A stretch of 64,000 nucleotides of DNA from Pseudomonadota bacterium (GTDB taxonomy: Bacteria; Pseudomonadota; Gammaproteobacteria; Burkholderiales; Rhodocyclaceae), in contig JAFEDK010000014.1 in the NCBI GenBank assembly GCA_018241665.1, forward strand, positions 1 to 64,000, read 5' to 3'. The notes below the pieces were generated by a model. That model worked only from the letters and a program-made list of their open reading frames with translations. It made no database searches and was not told the DNA's origin. Positions 34,044 through 46,495 of this stretch are shown piece after piece; position 1 is the first letter of the stretch; each line of letters begins with the position of its first letter. The position numbers and the translations under genes were made by a program.

Positions 34044-35279
34044 ATGCAGCCTGACACCACACGCCGCGATATCGTCCTGGCCTTCCGAAACATCGTCCGC
34101 CAACGACGACGCTCCCTGTTCGCCCTCGCGACCATCGCCGGGGGTGTCATCGCGCTCATGCTGGCCGGCGGTTTCATTCAGTGGATTTTCGACAGCATGC
34201 GGGAATCCACCATCCGGGCACAGCTGGGACATGTCCAGATCGTTCGTCCCGGCTTCTATGAAAAGGGACTGGCGGATCCTTATTCCTATCTCCTGCCCGA
34301 GAAGGATCCACTCTTCGCCAAGATAGGCCAGACGCCCGGCGTGCGTACGATCGCTCCCCGCCTGGCCTTCACCGGCCTGGCAAGCCACAACGACTCGACG
34401 ATTTCATTCTCCGGCGAGGGGGTCGATCCGGACCGGGAAAAGGAACTGAGCACCTACCTGTATATCGTTGACGGCGAACCCCTGTCAGCCGATGCGCCCA
34501 ACGGAATCATCATCGGCCAGGGCCTTGCCGCCAATCTGGGCGTCAAGACGGGAGACACGATCGTGCTTCTGGCGGCCACCGCCAAGGGCGGCCTGAATGC
34601 CGTCGAATGCAAGGTCCGGGGGCTGTTCATGACGGCGGCCAAGGCCTATGACGACGCATTCCTGCGGGCTCCGCTCTCCGTCGCCCGGCAGCTGTCCCGG
34701 GCCACCGGCGCAACCAGCTGGCTGGTCCTGCTGGATCAGACCGCCGACACCGACCGCTTCATCAGGGCAACCCAGGCTGAAGCTGATCGCAAGGATCTGC
34801 AGTTCATTCCATGGCACGAACTGGCTGACTTCTACAAGAAGACCGTCGTCCTCATGTCCCGCCAGGTCGGCGGCGTGGAGCTCCTGATTGCGCTGATCAT
34901 CATCCTGTCGATTTCCAACACCCTGTCGATGGCGGTGATCGAACGTACCGGTGAAATCGGCACGATGATGGCATTGGGCGTGCGCCGCAACGGCGTACTG
35001 CGCATGTTCATTCTCGAAGGCCTGCTCCTCGGTACCCTGGGCGGCCTGATCGGCATCGTGCTCGGCAGTCTGCTCGGCTCCCTGATCTCCTACGTCGGCA
35101 TCCCGATGCCCCCCCCGCCGGGGATGTCCACCGGAGTGACCGGGCGCATCCACCTGCACCCCTCCCTGATCATCGAAGCGCTGTCCCTGGCCATCCTGAC
35201 GACACTGGCGGCGAGCATCTTCCCCGCCATCAAGGCATCCCGGATGAACATCGTGGATGCCCTCCGCCACCAACGCTGA
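34044..35279 (+). CDS. MacB/FtsX-type ABC transporter permease (first of a tandem pair)
   Basis: 411 aa. One membrane helix near residues 25-48 is followed by a periplasmic MacB_PCD domain (about 50-270), then three helices (about 285-310, 330-355, 370-395) with the FtsX core. An unusual Pro run (GIPMPPPPG) lies in the last loop. The family moves lipoproteins, peptides or lipids using mechanical force rather than a channel. The next gene encodes a paralogue 12 nt downstream. No ATP-binding subunit is encoded in the flanks, so it must use one from elsewhere. Confidence 0.87.
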   Translation: MQPDTTRRDIVLAFRNIVRQRRRSLFALATIAGGVIALMLAGGFIQWIFDSMRESTIRAQLGHVQIVRPGFYEKGLADPYSYLLPEKDPLFAKIGQTPGVRTIAPRLAFTGLASHNDSTISFSGEGVDPDREKELSTYLYIVDGEPLSADAPNGIIIGQGLAANLGVKTGDTIVLLAATAKGGLNAVECKVRGLFMTAAKAYDDAFLRAPLSVARQLSRATGATSWLVLLDQTADTDRFIRATQAEADRKDLQFIPWHELADFYKKTVVLMSRQVGGVELLIALIIILSISNTLSMAVIERTGEIGTMMALGVRRNGVLRMFILEGLLLGTLGGLIGIVLGSLLGSLISYVGIPMPPPPGMSTGVTGRIHLHPSLIIEALSLAILTTLAASIFPAIKASRMNIVDALRHQR

Positions 35280-35291
35280 GCCTGCCCGACC

Positions 35292-36506
35292 ATGCTTTTC
35301 AAGCTCGCCCTCAGAAACGTACTCCGCCAGAAGATTCGTAGCGGGATGACCCTTGCCGCCATCATCTTCGGCGTGGTCGGCCTAATCCTCGCCGGTGGCT
35401 TCGTGCAGGATACTTTCATCCAGCTCGGCGAAGTCATCATCCATTCCCAGACCGGACATCTGCAGATCTTCAAGAACGATTTCATCGAGAAGGGGACCCG
35501 GTCGCCGGAGCGCTTCCTGATCGAAGCGCCGGGCGAACTTGCCCGCCGCATCGAGAAGCACGACGGCGTCGATCAGGTGATGGGGCGGATCTACTTTTCC
35601 GGTCTGCTCAACAACGGCAAACGCGATCTTTCCATCATTGGTGAAGGCGTCGAGCCGGACAAGGAAACCAAGCTGGGCAGCTTCATCATGATCTCGGAGG
35701 GTCGCCATTTGAAGGACAGCGACCGCGAAGGCATCCTTCTCGGCCAGGGTGTCGCCAAGACCCTCGGGTTGAAGCCGGGAGACCGGGTGACGCTGGTACT
35801 GTCGGCCGCCGAAGGCGCCATGAATACCCTCGACTTCGAAGTGATCGGCGTCTTCCAGAGCTTCTCCAAGGACTTCGACGCACGGGCGGTCCGGATTCCC
35901 CTCTCGGCGGCCCAGGAGCTGATGTTCACGAAGGGAAGCAACATGCTCGTCGTGTCCCTTCACAAGACCGAGGACACCGATCGCGTCCTTGGCGAAGTCA
36001 CTACCGAATTGCAGGGCGGCGCCTACGATGTGCGCAGCTGGAAGAGCCTTTCGGACTTCTACGAGAAGACGGTGCAGCTCTACGACCGCCAGTTCGGCGT
36101 GCTGCAGCTGATCATCCTGCTGATGGTCCTGCTGTCCGTCACCAACAGCGTCAATATGAGCGTCTTCGAACGCCAGGGCGAATTCGGCACCATGCAGGCG
36201 CTTGGCAACCGGTCGCGGGACATCGTCAAACTGATCATTGCCGAGGGAGCCATCCTCGGCCTGGCCGGGGCGGTTATCGGCGTGGCGCTCGGGGTAGCGG
36301 CCGCCCTCATCATTTCGGCGATCGGCATTCCGATGCCGCCGCCCCCCAATGCCAATGTCGGCTACACGGCCTACATCCGGATCGTGCCGCTGACCCTGGT
36401 CAGTTCCGCCTGCGTGGGATTCTTTGGTACGGTACTGGCCTCGATCCTGCCGGCTTTCAAGGTAACCCGCCAGCAGGTCGTCGACGCCCTGCGCCAGAAC
36501 GTCTGA
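35292..36506 (+). CDS. MacB/FtsX-type ABC transporter permease (second of a tandem pair)
   Basis: 404 aa with the same layout as the preceding gene: one N-terminal helix (about 20-43), a large periplasmic domain, three C-terminal helices and the shared loop GIPMPPPPN. The pair looks like an old tandem duplication, and it probably forms a heterodimer as in LolCE. The stop lies 21 nt from the convergent argJ stop, with no clear terminator between. The substrate is unknown. Confidence 0.87.
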   Translation: MLFKLALRNVLRQKIRSGMTLAAIIFGVVGLILAGGFVQDTFIQLGEVIIHSQTGHLQIFKNDFIEKGTRSPERFLIEAPGELARRIEKHDGVDQVMGRIYFSGLLNNGKRDLSIIGEGVEPDKETKLGSFIMISEGRHLKDSDREGILLGQGVAKTLGLKPGDRVTLVLSAAEGAMNTLDFEVIGVFQSFSKDFDARAVRIPLSAAQELMFTKGSNMLVVSLHKTEDTDRVLGEVTTELQGGAYDVRSWKSLSDFYEKTVQLYDRQFGVLQLIILLMVLLSVTNSVNMSVFERQGEFGTMQALGNRSRDIVKLIIAEGAILGLAGAVIGVALGVAAALIISAIGIPMPPPPNANVGYTAYIRIVPLTLVSSACVGFFGTVLASILPAFKVTRQQVVDALRQNV

Positions 36507-36527
36507 CGCAAGGCAAGGCCGCAAAGG

Positions 36528-37766
36528 TCAGGAGCGGTAGTCCGCGTTGATCTTCACGTAGTCGTAGGAGAAGTCGCAGCTCCACAGGGTGGCTGCGACA
36601 TCGCCGCGGGCCAGATCCACCCGGATCGTGATCTCGGCGGCGGCCATCACGCGGGCGCCTGCGGCCTCCTGATAGCTGGCGGCACGCCCGCCCTTCTCGG
36701 CGACCAGGACCTCCTCGCCATTGCTGGCCAGCCACACACGCAGCGCGGAAACATCCAGGTCACCAATGCCGGCATAGCCGATGGCCGCCAGAATCCGCCC
36801 CAGGTTGGGATCAGACGCAAAGAAGGCCGTCTTGACCAGCGGCGAATGACCGATCGCGTAACCGACCTTGCGGCACTCTTCGCGATCCTTGCCGCCCTCG
36901 ATCTGCAGGGTGATGAACTTGGTCGCGCCCTCACCATCCCGCACGATCGCTTGGGCCAGCCAGATCGACACTTCCAGCACCGCGGCGCGGAAGGCCACGT
37001 AGTCTGCCGACGTCGTGTCGGCAATGGTGGCATTGCCAGCCTGGCCGGTAGCGATGAGGATGTAGCTGTCGTTGGTGGAAGTATCGCCGTCCACCGTGAT
37101 GCTGTTGAAGGACAGGTCGGCCACTTCCTTCAGTAGCGTATCCAGCACCGGCTGGGCCACGTCCGCGTCGGTGGCCAGGAAGCCCAGCATGGTCGCCATG
37201 TTGGGCTTGATCATGCCGGCACCCTTGGAAATGCCGGTGAGGGTGATGGTCTTGCCGCCGATCTGGACTTTACGGGAGGTCGCCTTGGCCACCGTGTCGG
37301 TGGTCATGATGCCGTGGGCGGCGTCGTACCAGCCATCGGCTTTGAGGGCCGCCTTCGCGGCGGGCAAACCCGCCACGATGCGCTCGACGGGCAGCGGCTC
37401 GAGGATCACCCCCGTCGAGAACGGCAGCACCTGGCCAGACTCGACCGCCAGCTCCGCAGCCACGGCAGCACAGGTTTCACGGGCCGCCGCCAGGCCGGGC
37501 TCACCGGTACCGGCATTGGCTACGCCGGTATTGATGACCAGCGCTCGGATGTTGCCGGCCGGCAGATGCGCCTTGCACACCTGGACAGGCGCAGCACAGA
37601 AGCGATTCTGCGTGAACACGCCGGCGACCCGGGCACCGGGGGCCAGCTCGATGAGCGTGAGATCCTTCCGGTTGGCCTTGCGCACCCCCGCCTCGGTCAC
37701 GCCAAGACGAACGCCGGCTACGGGATACAGGGCTGAGGCATCAGGAGGGGAAAGCAGGACAGGCAT
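36528..37766 (-). CDS. argJ: Bifunctional ornithine acetyltransferase / N-acetylglutamate synthase
   Basis: 412 aa from the ATG at 37766 ([20 protein letters not shown]). ArgJ transfers the acetyl group from N-acetylornithine to glutamate in arginine synthesis. The precursor is cut autocatalytically before a Thr; the conserved site is seen as [15 protein letters not shown], with the nucleophile Thr in ATML. The C-terminal end ANGEEVL...INADYRS is typical. The length matches bacterial ArgJ (about 400-410). It stands alone on the minus strand, convergent with the ABC permeases. Confidence 0.96.
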   Translation of the reverse strand: MPVLLSPPDASALYPVAGVRLGVTEAGVRKANRKDLTLIELAPGARVAGVFTQNRFCAAPVQVCKAHLPAGNIRALVINTGVANAGTGEPGLAAARETCAAVAAELAVESGQVLPFSTGVILEPLPVERIVAGLPAAKAALKADGWYDAAHGIMTTDTVAKATSRKVQIGGKTITLTGISKGAGMIKPNMATMLGFLATDADVAQPVLDTLLKEVADLSFNSITVDGDTSTNDSYILIATGQAGNATIADTTSADYVAFRAAVLEVSIWLAQAIVRDGEGATKFITLQIEGGKDREECRKVGYAIGHSPLVKTAFFASDPNLGRILAAIGYAGIGDLDVSALRVWLASNGEEVLVAEKGGRAASYQEAAGARVMAAAEITIRVDLARGDVAATLWSCDFSYDYVKINADYRS

Positions 37767-37853
37767 GACAGGCTCCGGAAACGAGTGCGGATGAAAAAGG
37801 ACCCGCAATGATAATCCCGGAGCCCTTACCGGCGCACCCGCGAGCTGTCGCCT

Positions 37854-39293
37854 TTACCACTTGGACTGCGCATAATCGCTATCCGGGACACGCATCCCCA
37901 CCGCCAGACTGGCCTGCAAGGCGAAATGCTGCACAGCCCGCCAACTCTCGTCGTCCAGCGGCTTCCCGCCCCGGTCGGCATACAACACGCCGATCTGCCG
38001 GTTGGGCATGCCAAAGGGCACGACAAAAGCGTGGTTGCACGCGGTCACCCGGAACAGCCGCCGGATTCCCTTCGGGGCATGCTTAGGCGTGACCCAACAG
38101 GGCACACCGCTGTCGATCGCGGTATCCATCACGTCTTCAGGATCACCGTCCATCGGAAACGCGAACTGGGTGCACAGCCCCTCGCCGCCCGCCCCCAGGG
38201 CCGCCTTGCCTTGCAGCTGGCTCCGGTCCGGCGTCAACAATGCGACGACGACGCGCTCGCAACCAACCCCCCGGTACACCCCTTCCAGCACCAGCTGAAG
38301 GATGTCGGCGATGCTTGCCCGGCTCAGGGTCAATGCGGTCAGATCATGCAGGATACGTAGCTGCAAGCCAGCGTCGGGCCCGCTCGGGATCACCGCTGCC
38401 GGCACTTCCGGCTCCGCGGGCAGATCCCGGTGCGGGATGATCCTGGCAGCCTCGGGGGCGCCAAAGGTCCCCGCCACCCGCGCAGCCTCGTTGGAATTGA
38501 CAATCACCTCGGCCTGCACGGTCGACACGCTTTGCCCGAGGTAGTCCGCCACATCACGGATGGCCTGCCGGCCAACCTGGGAATCCCAGCCGCTTTCGGC
38601 GGCGCGGGCGAGACGATGGCCGAGGACAACCGCCCGCTCCGGGCCGCGGCTGCGCGGATCCCCCTCGAGGGCCGCCGCCACCAGGCTGCCGAGGCGCCAT
38701 TCACGAACCAAACCAACCGACAGGTGGCGCAACGGGAATCCCAGCACGACCTGCTGAGCCTCCTCCTCGCGCATCTGGGACTGGGAAAGACAGCGATCGA
38801 GCATCTGCGCCTGCTCGCCACCAAAACACCAGAAGGCCATCTCGCCGACACGTGCCAACAGCGCTGCGATGAACACTTCCTCGCCCGCACCGTCACCGCG
38901 CTTCGCCGCCACCCAGCGCGCCTGCACCGCCGCATGGAAGCTGCGGGCCATCTCGATCTGCACCCGGCTGCGCACGCCGCCCTTCAACAGGGAGTCGATC
39001 AGGGACACCGACAGGGCCAGCTCCGCCACCGGGTCGAAGCCCAGCACCACGATGGCCCGCGAAACCGTATTGACGCCCTGGTGCGCGTGATTGAAATAAG
39101 CACTGTTGGCCAGCCGCAGCACCTTGGACGTCATCGGCGCATCCTTCAGGATGACCTGCGCCAACGCCGACGCCGACGCCCGCTCATCGTCCATGATGGT
39201 GCGCAAGGCCTGCACCGTGTGCCCGAAGACGGGCATCTCACACCCGCGAATCCGGGCGATCCATTCCGATAAATCCTGACCGTTCTGACTCAT
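37854..39293 (-). CDS. HDOD-GAF signalling protein
   Basis: 479 aa from the ATG at 39293 (MSQNGQDLSEWIARIRGCEM), with GAGGTGAAGGG directly upstream. The HDOD domain spans about residues 15-215 (KVLRLANSAYFNHAHQGVNTVSRAI, split here only for identification), and a GAF domain about 310-460 (LVLEGVYRGVGCERVVVALL). HDOD domains resemble HD phosphohydrolases but lack the metal pair; GAF domains sense small ligands. It is probably a cytosolic signalling adaptor. It lies upstream of argJ on the same strand (87-bp gap) and downstream of secA. Confidence 0.88.
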   Translation of the reverse strand: MSQNGQDLSEWIARIRGCEMPVFGHTVQALRTIMDDERASASALAQVILKDAPMTSKVLRLANSAYFNHAHQGVNTVSRAIVVLGFDPVAELALSVSLIDSLLKGGVRSRVQIEMARSFHAAVQARWVAAKRGDGAGEEVFIAALLARVGEMAFWCFGGEQAQMLDRCLSQSQMREEEAQQVVLGFPLRHLSVGLVREWRLGSLVAAALEGDPRSRGPERAVVLGHRLARAAESGWDSQVGRQAIRDVADYLGQSVSTVQAEVIVNSNEAARVAGTFGAPEAARIIPHRDLPAEPEVPAAVIPSGPDAGLQLRILHDLTALTLSRASIADILQLVLEGVYRGVGCERVVVALLTPDRSQLQGKAALGAGGEGLCTQFAFPMDGDPEDVMDTAIDSGVPCWVTPKHAPKGIRRLFRVTACNHAFVVPFGMPNRQIGVLYADRGGKPLDDESWRAVQHFALQASLAVGMRVPDSDYAQSKW

Positions 39294-39357
39294 CCCTTCA
39301 CCTCTCGCCCCATAACGGCCGACATTCGCCCATCTTGAGGCAGACTGCAAACGAACA

Positions 39358-39378
39358 GGGCCGGCATGACGCCGGCCC
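39358..39378 (-). terminator. Hairpin terminator downstream of secA
   Basis: GGGCCGGC-ATGAC-GCCGGCCC is a perfect 8-bp stem placed 22 nt beyond the secA stop on the minus strand. The U-tract after it is weak, so efficiency is uncertain. Confidence 0.6.
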
Positions 39379-39399
39379 CGTAATCCGCAGGAAGCTGTT

Positions 39400-42126
<2,727 letters not shown>

Positions 42127-42270
42127 TTGATTTGGAAGGGAAAACGCGGCAAAACGCCGATTCTAACATGACGTCCGGACGCGACCATGACGGTCCAGCG
42201 GGCGGGCGCCCGCTTGTACGACACGAACGTTCTCCATAGCATGGGGGCGCATTCCTGAAATCCAAGTCCC

Positions 42271-42702
42271 ATGAGCACCAGTTCGATCGACAATTTCCTC
42301 GGCAGCGGTTCTGCCCTGTCCCGCCTTCAAGCCCACGCCGCACGCCTGCTGCGCCTGCAAGGGCAAATCGACCGCCTGCTGCCCGACTACATGGCGAGCG
42401 CCTGCAAGGTGGCCAACCTGAAAGGGGAAGAGCTGATCCTGCACGTCGATAGCGCCGGGCTGGCGGTCAAGCTGCGCCAGGCCGTGCCGAGCCTGCTGGT
42501 CGACCTGGCCCGGGCCGGCGTGCTGCTGCGCGACATCAAGGTGAAGGTTGCGGTACGGGAATACCGCCCGGCACCACCACCCCCGCCGTCCCGCCATATC
42601 AGCGACTCGACCCGCAGCGGACTCGATCAGCTGGCCGCCGGCCTGCCTGCCGATTCGCCGCTGGCCAAGGCTCTGAAACGCTTCGTGAAGAGTTCCGGCT
42701 AG
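42271..42702 (+). CDS. DciA-like DUF721 protein
   Basis: 143 aa. The N-terminal half (about 10-95) fits DUF721/DciA: a basic helix, then a strand pair ending ELILHVDSAGLAVKLRQ. A Pro-rich linker (RPAPPPPPS) leads to a short helical tail. DciA proteins load replicative helicase in bacteria that lack DnaC/DnaI; many betaproteobacterial members near lpxC/secA are annotated only as DUF721. The 3' end overlaps the convergent small membrane protein gene by 4 nt. Confidence 0.8.
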   Translation: MSTSSIDNFLGSGSALSRLQAHAARLLRLQGQIDRLLPDYMASACKVANLKGEELILHVDSAGLAVKLRQAVPSLLVDLARAGVLLRDIKVKVAVREYRPAPPPPPSRHISDSTRSGLDQLAAGLPADSPLAKALKRFVKSSG

Positions 42703-42887
42703 ACGAACGGGACGAGTACCCGTTCGAGGATGAGCAGCGCAAAGAACAGCAGCGCAACGATGATGGCGTAGCGGAACAGGCGCCAGCCCAGCACCAGATA
42801 GCGCCGCTCCCGCGTAAAGATGAAGGCGAACACCGATGCGCCGATCCCGATCGCCACAAGTACTGCCACGATCCGCATGATCAGCAC
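42699..42887 (-). CDS. Small two-helix membrane protein downstream of lpxC
   Basis: 62 aa from a GTG at 42887, chosen because GAGG (overlapping the lpxC stop) lies 7 nt upstream; an in-frame ATG at 42878 is the alternative. Two hydrophobic segments (about residues 5-24 and 36-60) are joined by TRERRYLVLGWR. Its start lies 9 nt after the lpxC stop, suggesting it is co-translated as the last gene of the dcw operon. I do not recognise a function. Confidence 0.7.
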   Translation of the reverse strand: MLIMRIVAVLVAIGIGASVFAFIFTRERRYLVLGWRLFRYAIIVALLFFALLILERVLVPFV

Positions 42888-42896
42888 GGCAGGGCC

Positions 42897-43814
42897 TCAG
42901 GCGCTGGCGAGGTCGAAGAGCTGGGCCACCGCCGGCGGAGTCTTGGCGTCTTCCTCGAAAGTGACGATCTCCCAGGCGCTGCGGTCTTCCAGCAGCACGC
43001 GCAGGATCTGGTTGTTGAGGGCATGGCCCGACTTGTAGGCGCTGTAGGACGCCAGCAGGGAATGCCCCGCCAGGTAGAGGTCGCCGATCGCATCGAGCAC
43101 CTTGTGCTTCACGAACTCATCCGCATAGCGCAGGCCATCGGCATTGAGCACGCGATACTCATCCATGACGATCGCGTTATCGAGACTGCCGCCGAGGCCA
43201 AGCCCGTTGGCGCGCATGAATTCCACGTCCTGCATGAAGCCGAAGGTGCGCGCACGCGCGACCTCGCGCACGTAGGAATGCTCGGCGAAATCGACGGTGA
43301 CCGAAGTCCCGGTACGGTCGATGGCCGGGTGGTTGAACAGGATGGAGAAGCTCAGCTTGAAGCCGTCATAGGGCTCCAGGCGCACCCACTTGTCCCCCTC
43401 CACGTACTCGACCGGCTTGATGACCCGCAGGAAACGCTTGGGCGCCTTCTGCTCTTCGATACCGGCGGACTGGATCAGGAATACGAAAGGCCCGGCACTG
43501 CCGTCGAGGATGGGGATCTCGGCCGCATCCACATCGATGTGCGCATTGTCGATGCCAAGCCCGGCCAGCGCCGACATGAGATGCTCGACGGTATTGACCT
43601 TGGCCCCCCCCTTCTGCAGCCCGGAACACATGCGCGTGTCGCAGACTGCGTAGGGATCGGCCGGCAGATCCACGACCGGATCGAGGTCCACCCGATGGAA
43701 CACGATGCCGGTATCCGGCGCCGCCGGACGCAGCGTCAGGGTGACCTTGTTGCCGCTGTGAAGCCCCACACCGGTAGCACTGACGACGGTTTTCAGGGTT
43801 CTCTGCTTCAACAT
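42897..43814 (-). CDS. lpxC: UDP-3-O-acyl-N-acetylglucosamine deacetylase
   Basis: 305 aa from the ATG at 43814 ([20 protein letters not shown]). LpxC removes the acetyl group in the committed step of lipid A synthesis, using zinc. Ligands are visible: H in [12 protein letters not shown] and D in [13 protein letters not shown], and the catalytic H in [20 protein letters not shown]. The length is standard. It follows ftsZ after a hairpin region, the usual place at the end of the dcw cluster. Confidence 0.97.
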   Translation of the reverse strand: MLKQRTLKTVVSATGVGLHSGNKVTLTLRPAAPDTGIVFHRVDLDPVVDLPADPYAVCDTRMCSGLQKGGAKVNTVEHLMSALAGLGIDNAHIDVDAAEIPILDGSAGPFVFLIQSAGIEEQKAPKRFLRVIKPVEYVEGDKWVRLEPYDGFKLSFSILFNHPAIDRTGTSVTVDFAEHSYVREVARARTFGFMQDVEFMRANGLGLGGSLDNAIVMDEYRVLNADGLRYADEFVKHKVLDAIGDLYLAGHSLLASYSAYKSGHALNNQILRVLLEDRSAWEIVTFEEDAKTPPAVAQLFDLASA

Positions 43815-43907
43815 GGTGGCCGGCCTCGCATTCAACTCGTTGAATTTTAACACACCACTCTTGCCGCACCGCAGCAAAAGCGTTCTCGGGCGGCCGCAGA
43901 AATGACA

Positions 43908-43945
43908 AACGCGCAGCGGACGGAGGCGACCTCCCGCTGCGCGTT
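43908..43945 (-). terminator. Hairpin between ftsZ and lpxC
   Basis: AACGCGCAGCGG pairs exactly with CCGCTGCGCGTT over 12 bp, and a small inner stem GGAGG/CCTCC closes the loop. On the minus strand it is followed by TTTGTCATTT, a moderate U-rich tract. It probably attenuates rather than isolates lpxC from the dcw transcript. Confidence 0.65.
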
Positions 43946-43976
43946 CGTCCGGGCCACCGGAGCGGTGCCGGCTGGC

Positions 43977-45116
43977 TTAGTCCGCCTGCTTGCGCAGGAA
44001 GGCCGGGATATCCAGCGTGGACATGCCGTTGGCGCTCATCGCCTCGACGGTCGTGCGGGACGTGCGGCGGATCACCGCCGGCAGTTCCAGGTTGCCGTAA
44101 TCCACTTCCATGCCGACGTTGTCGGTACCGGTACGGATCACCTGCATTTCCGGCTTGCGCGCCACGGCCGCACGCACCACGCCGAGGCCGGTAGCCACGA
44201 CGGTGACGCGGATGCGGTCTTCCATGTCCTCGTCGAAAACAGTGCCGTACTTGACGAAGGCTTCCTGGGCCGCAAAGGCCTGCACGGTACGCACCGCATC
44301 ACGCACCTCGGCCATCTTCAGGCTGCGGTTGGCGGTGATGTTGATCAGCACGCAACGGGCGCCGGACAGTTCGGTGCCTTCCAGCAGCGGCGATACGGCG
44401 GCCTGTTCGGCTGCGATGCGGGCACGATCGAGGCCGGAGGCTTCGGCGGAACCCATCATCGCGCGGCCCATCTCGGCCATCGCGGTACGCACGTCCTGGA
44501 AGTCCACGTTCACCAGACCGTGTACGTTGATGATTTCGGCAATGCCACCGACGGCGCAGGTCAGCACGTTGTCGGCGGAACGGAAGCACTCCTCGAAGCT
44601 GGCGTCGTCGCCATACACTTCCAGCAGCTTATCGTTGAGCACGACGATCAGGGAGTCCACCTGCTTGGAGAGTTCTTCCACGCCGCTCTCGGCGACGCGG
44701 ATGCGGTTCTCGAAGTCGAAAGGCTTGGTCACCACGGCCACGGTCAGGATGCCCATTTCCTTGGCGATCTCGGCCACCACCGGCGCGGCGCCGGTGCCCG
44801 TACCGCCGCCCATGCCGGCGGTGATGAAGCACATGTGCGCCCCTTCCAGCGCTGCCGCGATGGCGTCACGGGACTCCTGGGCGGCCGCACGGCCAGCCTC
44901 CGGCTTCGCACCGGCCCCCAGGCCACTCTTGCCGAGCTGGACCTTGGTGTGCGCCAGGCAACGGGTCAGGGCCTGGGCATCGGTGTTGGCCGCGATGAAA
45001 TCCACGCCCTGCACCCCTTCGCGGATCATGTGATCCACTGCGTTACCGCCCGCACCGCCAACACCAATTACCTTGATGTTCGTGCCACCGGCCGCCTTTT
45101 CAACAATTTCAAACAT
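43977..45116 (-). CDS. ftsZ: Cell-division GTPase FtsZ
   Basis: 379 aa. FtsZ polymerises into the Z ring at midcell. Tubulin signature GGGTGTGAAPVV lies at about residues 101-115, with the T7-loop segment (about 200-215) carrying NVDFQDVRTAM. The linker is short, and the conserved C-terminal peptide (LDIPAFLRKQ) for FtsA and ZipA binding is present. The gene is separated from ftsA by 149 bp that includes the leader, so it may have its own promoter there; no clear box could be fixed. It starts with ATG after GGAGGCGAG. Confidence 0.98.
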   Translation of the reverse strand: MFEIVEKAAGGTNIKVIGVGGAGGNAVDHMIREGVQGVDFIAANTDAQALTRCLAHTKVQLGKSGLGAGAKPEAGRAAAQESRDAIAAALEGAHMCFITAGMGGGTGTGAAPVVAEIAKEMGILTVAVVTKPFDFENRIRVAESGVEELSKQVDSLIVVLNDKLLEVYGDDASFEECFRSADNVLTCAVGGIAEIINVHGLVNVDFQDVRTAMAEMGRAMMGSAEASGLDRARIAAEQAAVSPLLEGTELSGARCVLINITANRSLKMAEVRDAVRTVQAFAAQEAFVKYGTVFDEDMEDRIRVTVVATGLGVVRAAVARKPEMQVIRTGTDNVGMEVDYGNLELPAVIRRTSRTTVEAMSANGMSTLDIPAFLRKQAD

Positions 45117-45265
45117 TTACCTCGCCTCCAAGAAAACTGCGCTGATCGTGCCAGTGCGCAATCGGCCCCGTATTTAGTGATAACCGCAAATTTTACAGCT
45201 AAATAAAGGCCGGCCGCACACAGTTATCCAAATGCAATGATTTCGCCCGCCGGGGTCACCGGCCC

Positions 45266-46495
45266 TTAGAAATTACGTTCAAACCAGGACTTCATCCGCG
45301 AAAATACCTGCCCCACGTTGCGCGTCTGCCGCGCCTGCAGGCCCCGCCGTTTCTGCGCGGCCCCTTCCATCACCAACCCCATTGCGTTGGCATAGCGCGG
45401 CTCGCACACCACGTCGGCCAGCGCACCGTCGTACTTCGGATAGCCGATCCGTACCGGCATGTGGAAGATCTCCTCGCCCAGCTCGACCATGCCCTGCATG
45501 ACCGCCGCACCGCCGGCCAGCACGATGCCGGAGGACAGCAGCTCCTCGTAGCCCGAGCGGCGCAGTTCGGCCTGGACCAGTTCGTACAGTTCGCACACGC
45601 GCGGCTCGATCACGTCGGCCAGCGCCTGACGGGACAGCTTGCGCGGCGGACGATCGCCGACGCCCGGCACCTCGATCATCTCGGACGCATCGGCCAGCGT
45701 GTGCATCGCGACACCGTGGCGGATCTTGATCTCCTCGGCTTCAGCGGTCGGCGTACGCAACGCCATCGCGATGTCGTTGGTGATCTGGTCGCCGGCAATG
45801 GGAATCACCGCGGTATGACGGATCGCACCCTGCGTGAACACCGCCAGGTCGGTGGTGCCACCACCGATGTCCACCAGGCATACGCCCAGCTCCTTCTCGT
45901 CTTCCGACAGGGTCGCGTAGCTGGAGGCCAGCGGCTGCAGGACCAGGTCGAGCACTTCCAGGCCACAGCGGCGCACGCACTTGACGATGTTCTGGGCCGC
46001 CGACACGGCGCCGGTGACGATGTGCACCTTCACCTCCAGGCGCACGCCGCTCATGCCGATCGGCTCGCGCACGCCGTCCTGGCCGTCGATGATGAATTCC
46101 TGGGTCAGGATGTGCAGGATCTGCTGGTCGGCCGGCAGCGGCATCGCGCGGGCGGTCTCGATGACCCGCTCGACGTCGATCGGCGAGACTTCCTTGTCCT
46201 TGATCGCCACCATGCCGTTGGAGTTGAAGCTGCGGATGTGGCTGCCGGCGATACCGGTATACACGTCGCGGATCTTGCATTCGGCCATCAGCTCGACTTC
46301 CTGGATGACCCGCGAGATCGCATCGACGGTGGCCTCGATGTTAACCACCACGCCCTTCTTCAGGCCCGAGGACGGCTGCGTGCCGAGGCCGATCACATCC
46401 ATGCGGCCGTCCGGCTTGAGTTCAGCCACCACGCAGGTGATCTTCGACGTGCCGATATCGAGGCCGACGATCAGTTCCTTGTATTCCTTGCTCAT
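45266..46495 (-). CDS. ftsA: Cell-division protein FtsA
   Basis: 409 aa, actin-like ATPase that tethers FtsZ to the membrane and recruits the later divisome. Actin-fold motifs: N-terminal ELIVGLDIGTSKITCVV, phosphate 2 VDIGGGTTDLAVF, and adenosine GIVLAGGAAVMQG. The C-terminal amphipathic membrane-targeting helix is seen as RMKSWFERNF. The start overlaps the ftsQ stop by 4 nt. Confidence 0.97.
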   Translation of the reverse strand: MSKEYKELIVGLDIGTSKITCVVAELKPDGRMDVIGLGTQPSSGLKKGVVVNIEATVDAISRVIQEVELMAECKIRDVYTGIAGSHIRSFNSNGMVAIKDKEVSPIDVERVIETARAMPLPADQQILHILTQEFIIDGQDGVREPIGMSGVRLEVKVHIVTGAVSAAQNIVKCVRRCGLEVLDLVLQPLASSYATLSEDEKELGVCLVDIGGGTTDLAVFTQGAIRHTAVIPIAGDQITNDIAMALRTPTAEAEEIKIRHGVAMHTLADASEMIEVPGVGDRPPRKLSRQALADVIEPRVCELYELVQAELRRSGYEELLSSGIVLAGGAAVMQGMVELGEEIFHMPVRIGYPKYDGALADVVCEPRYANAMGLVMEGAAQKRRGLQARQTRNVGQVFSRMKSWFERNF

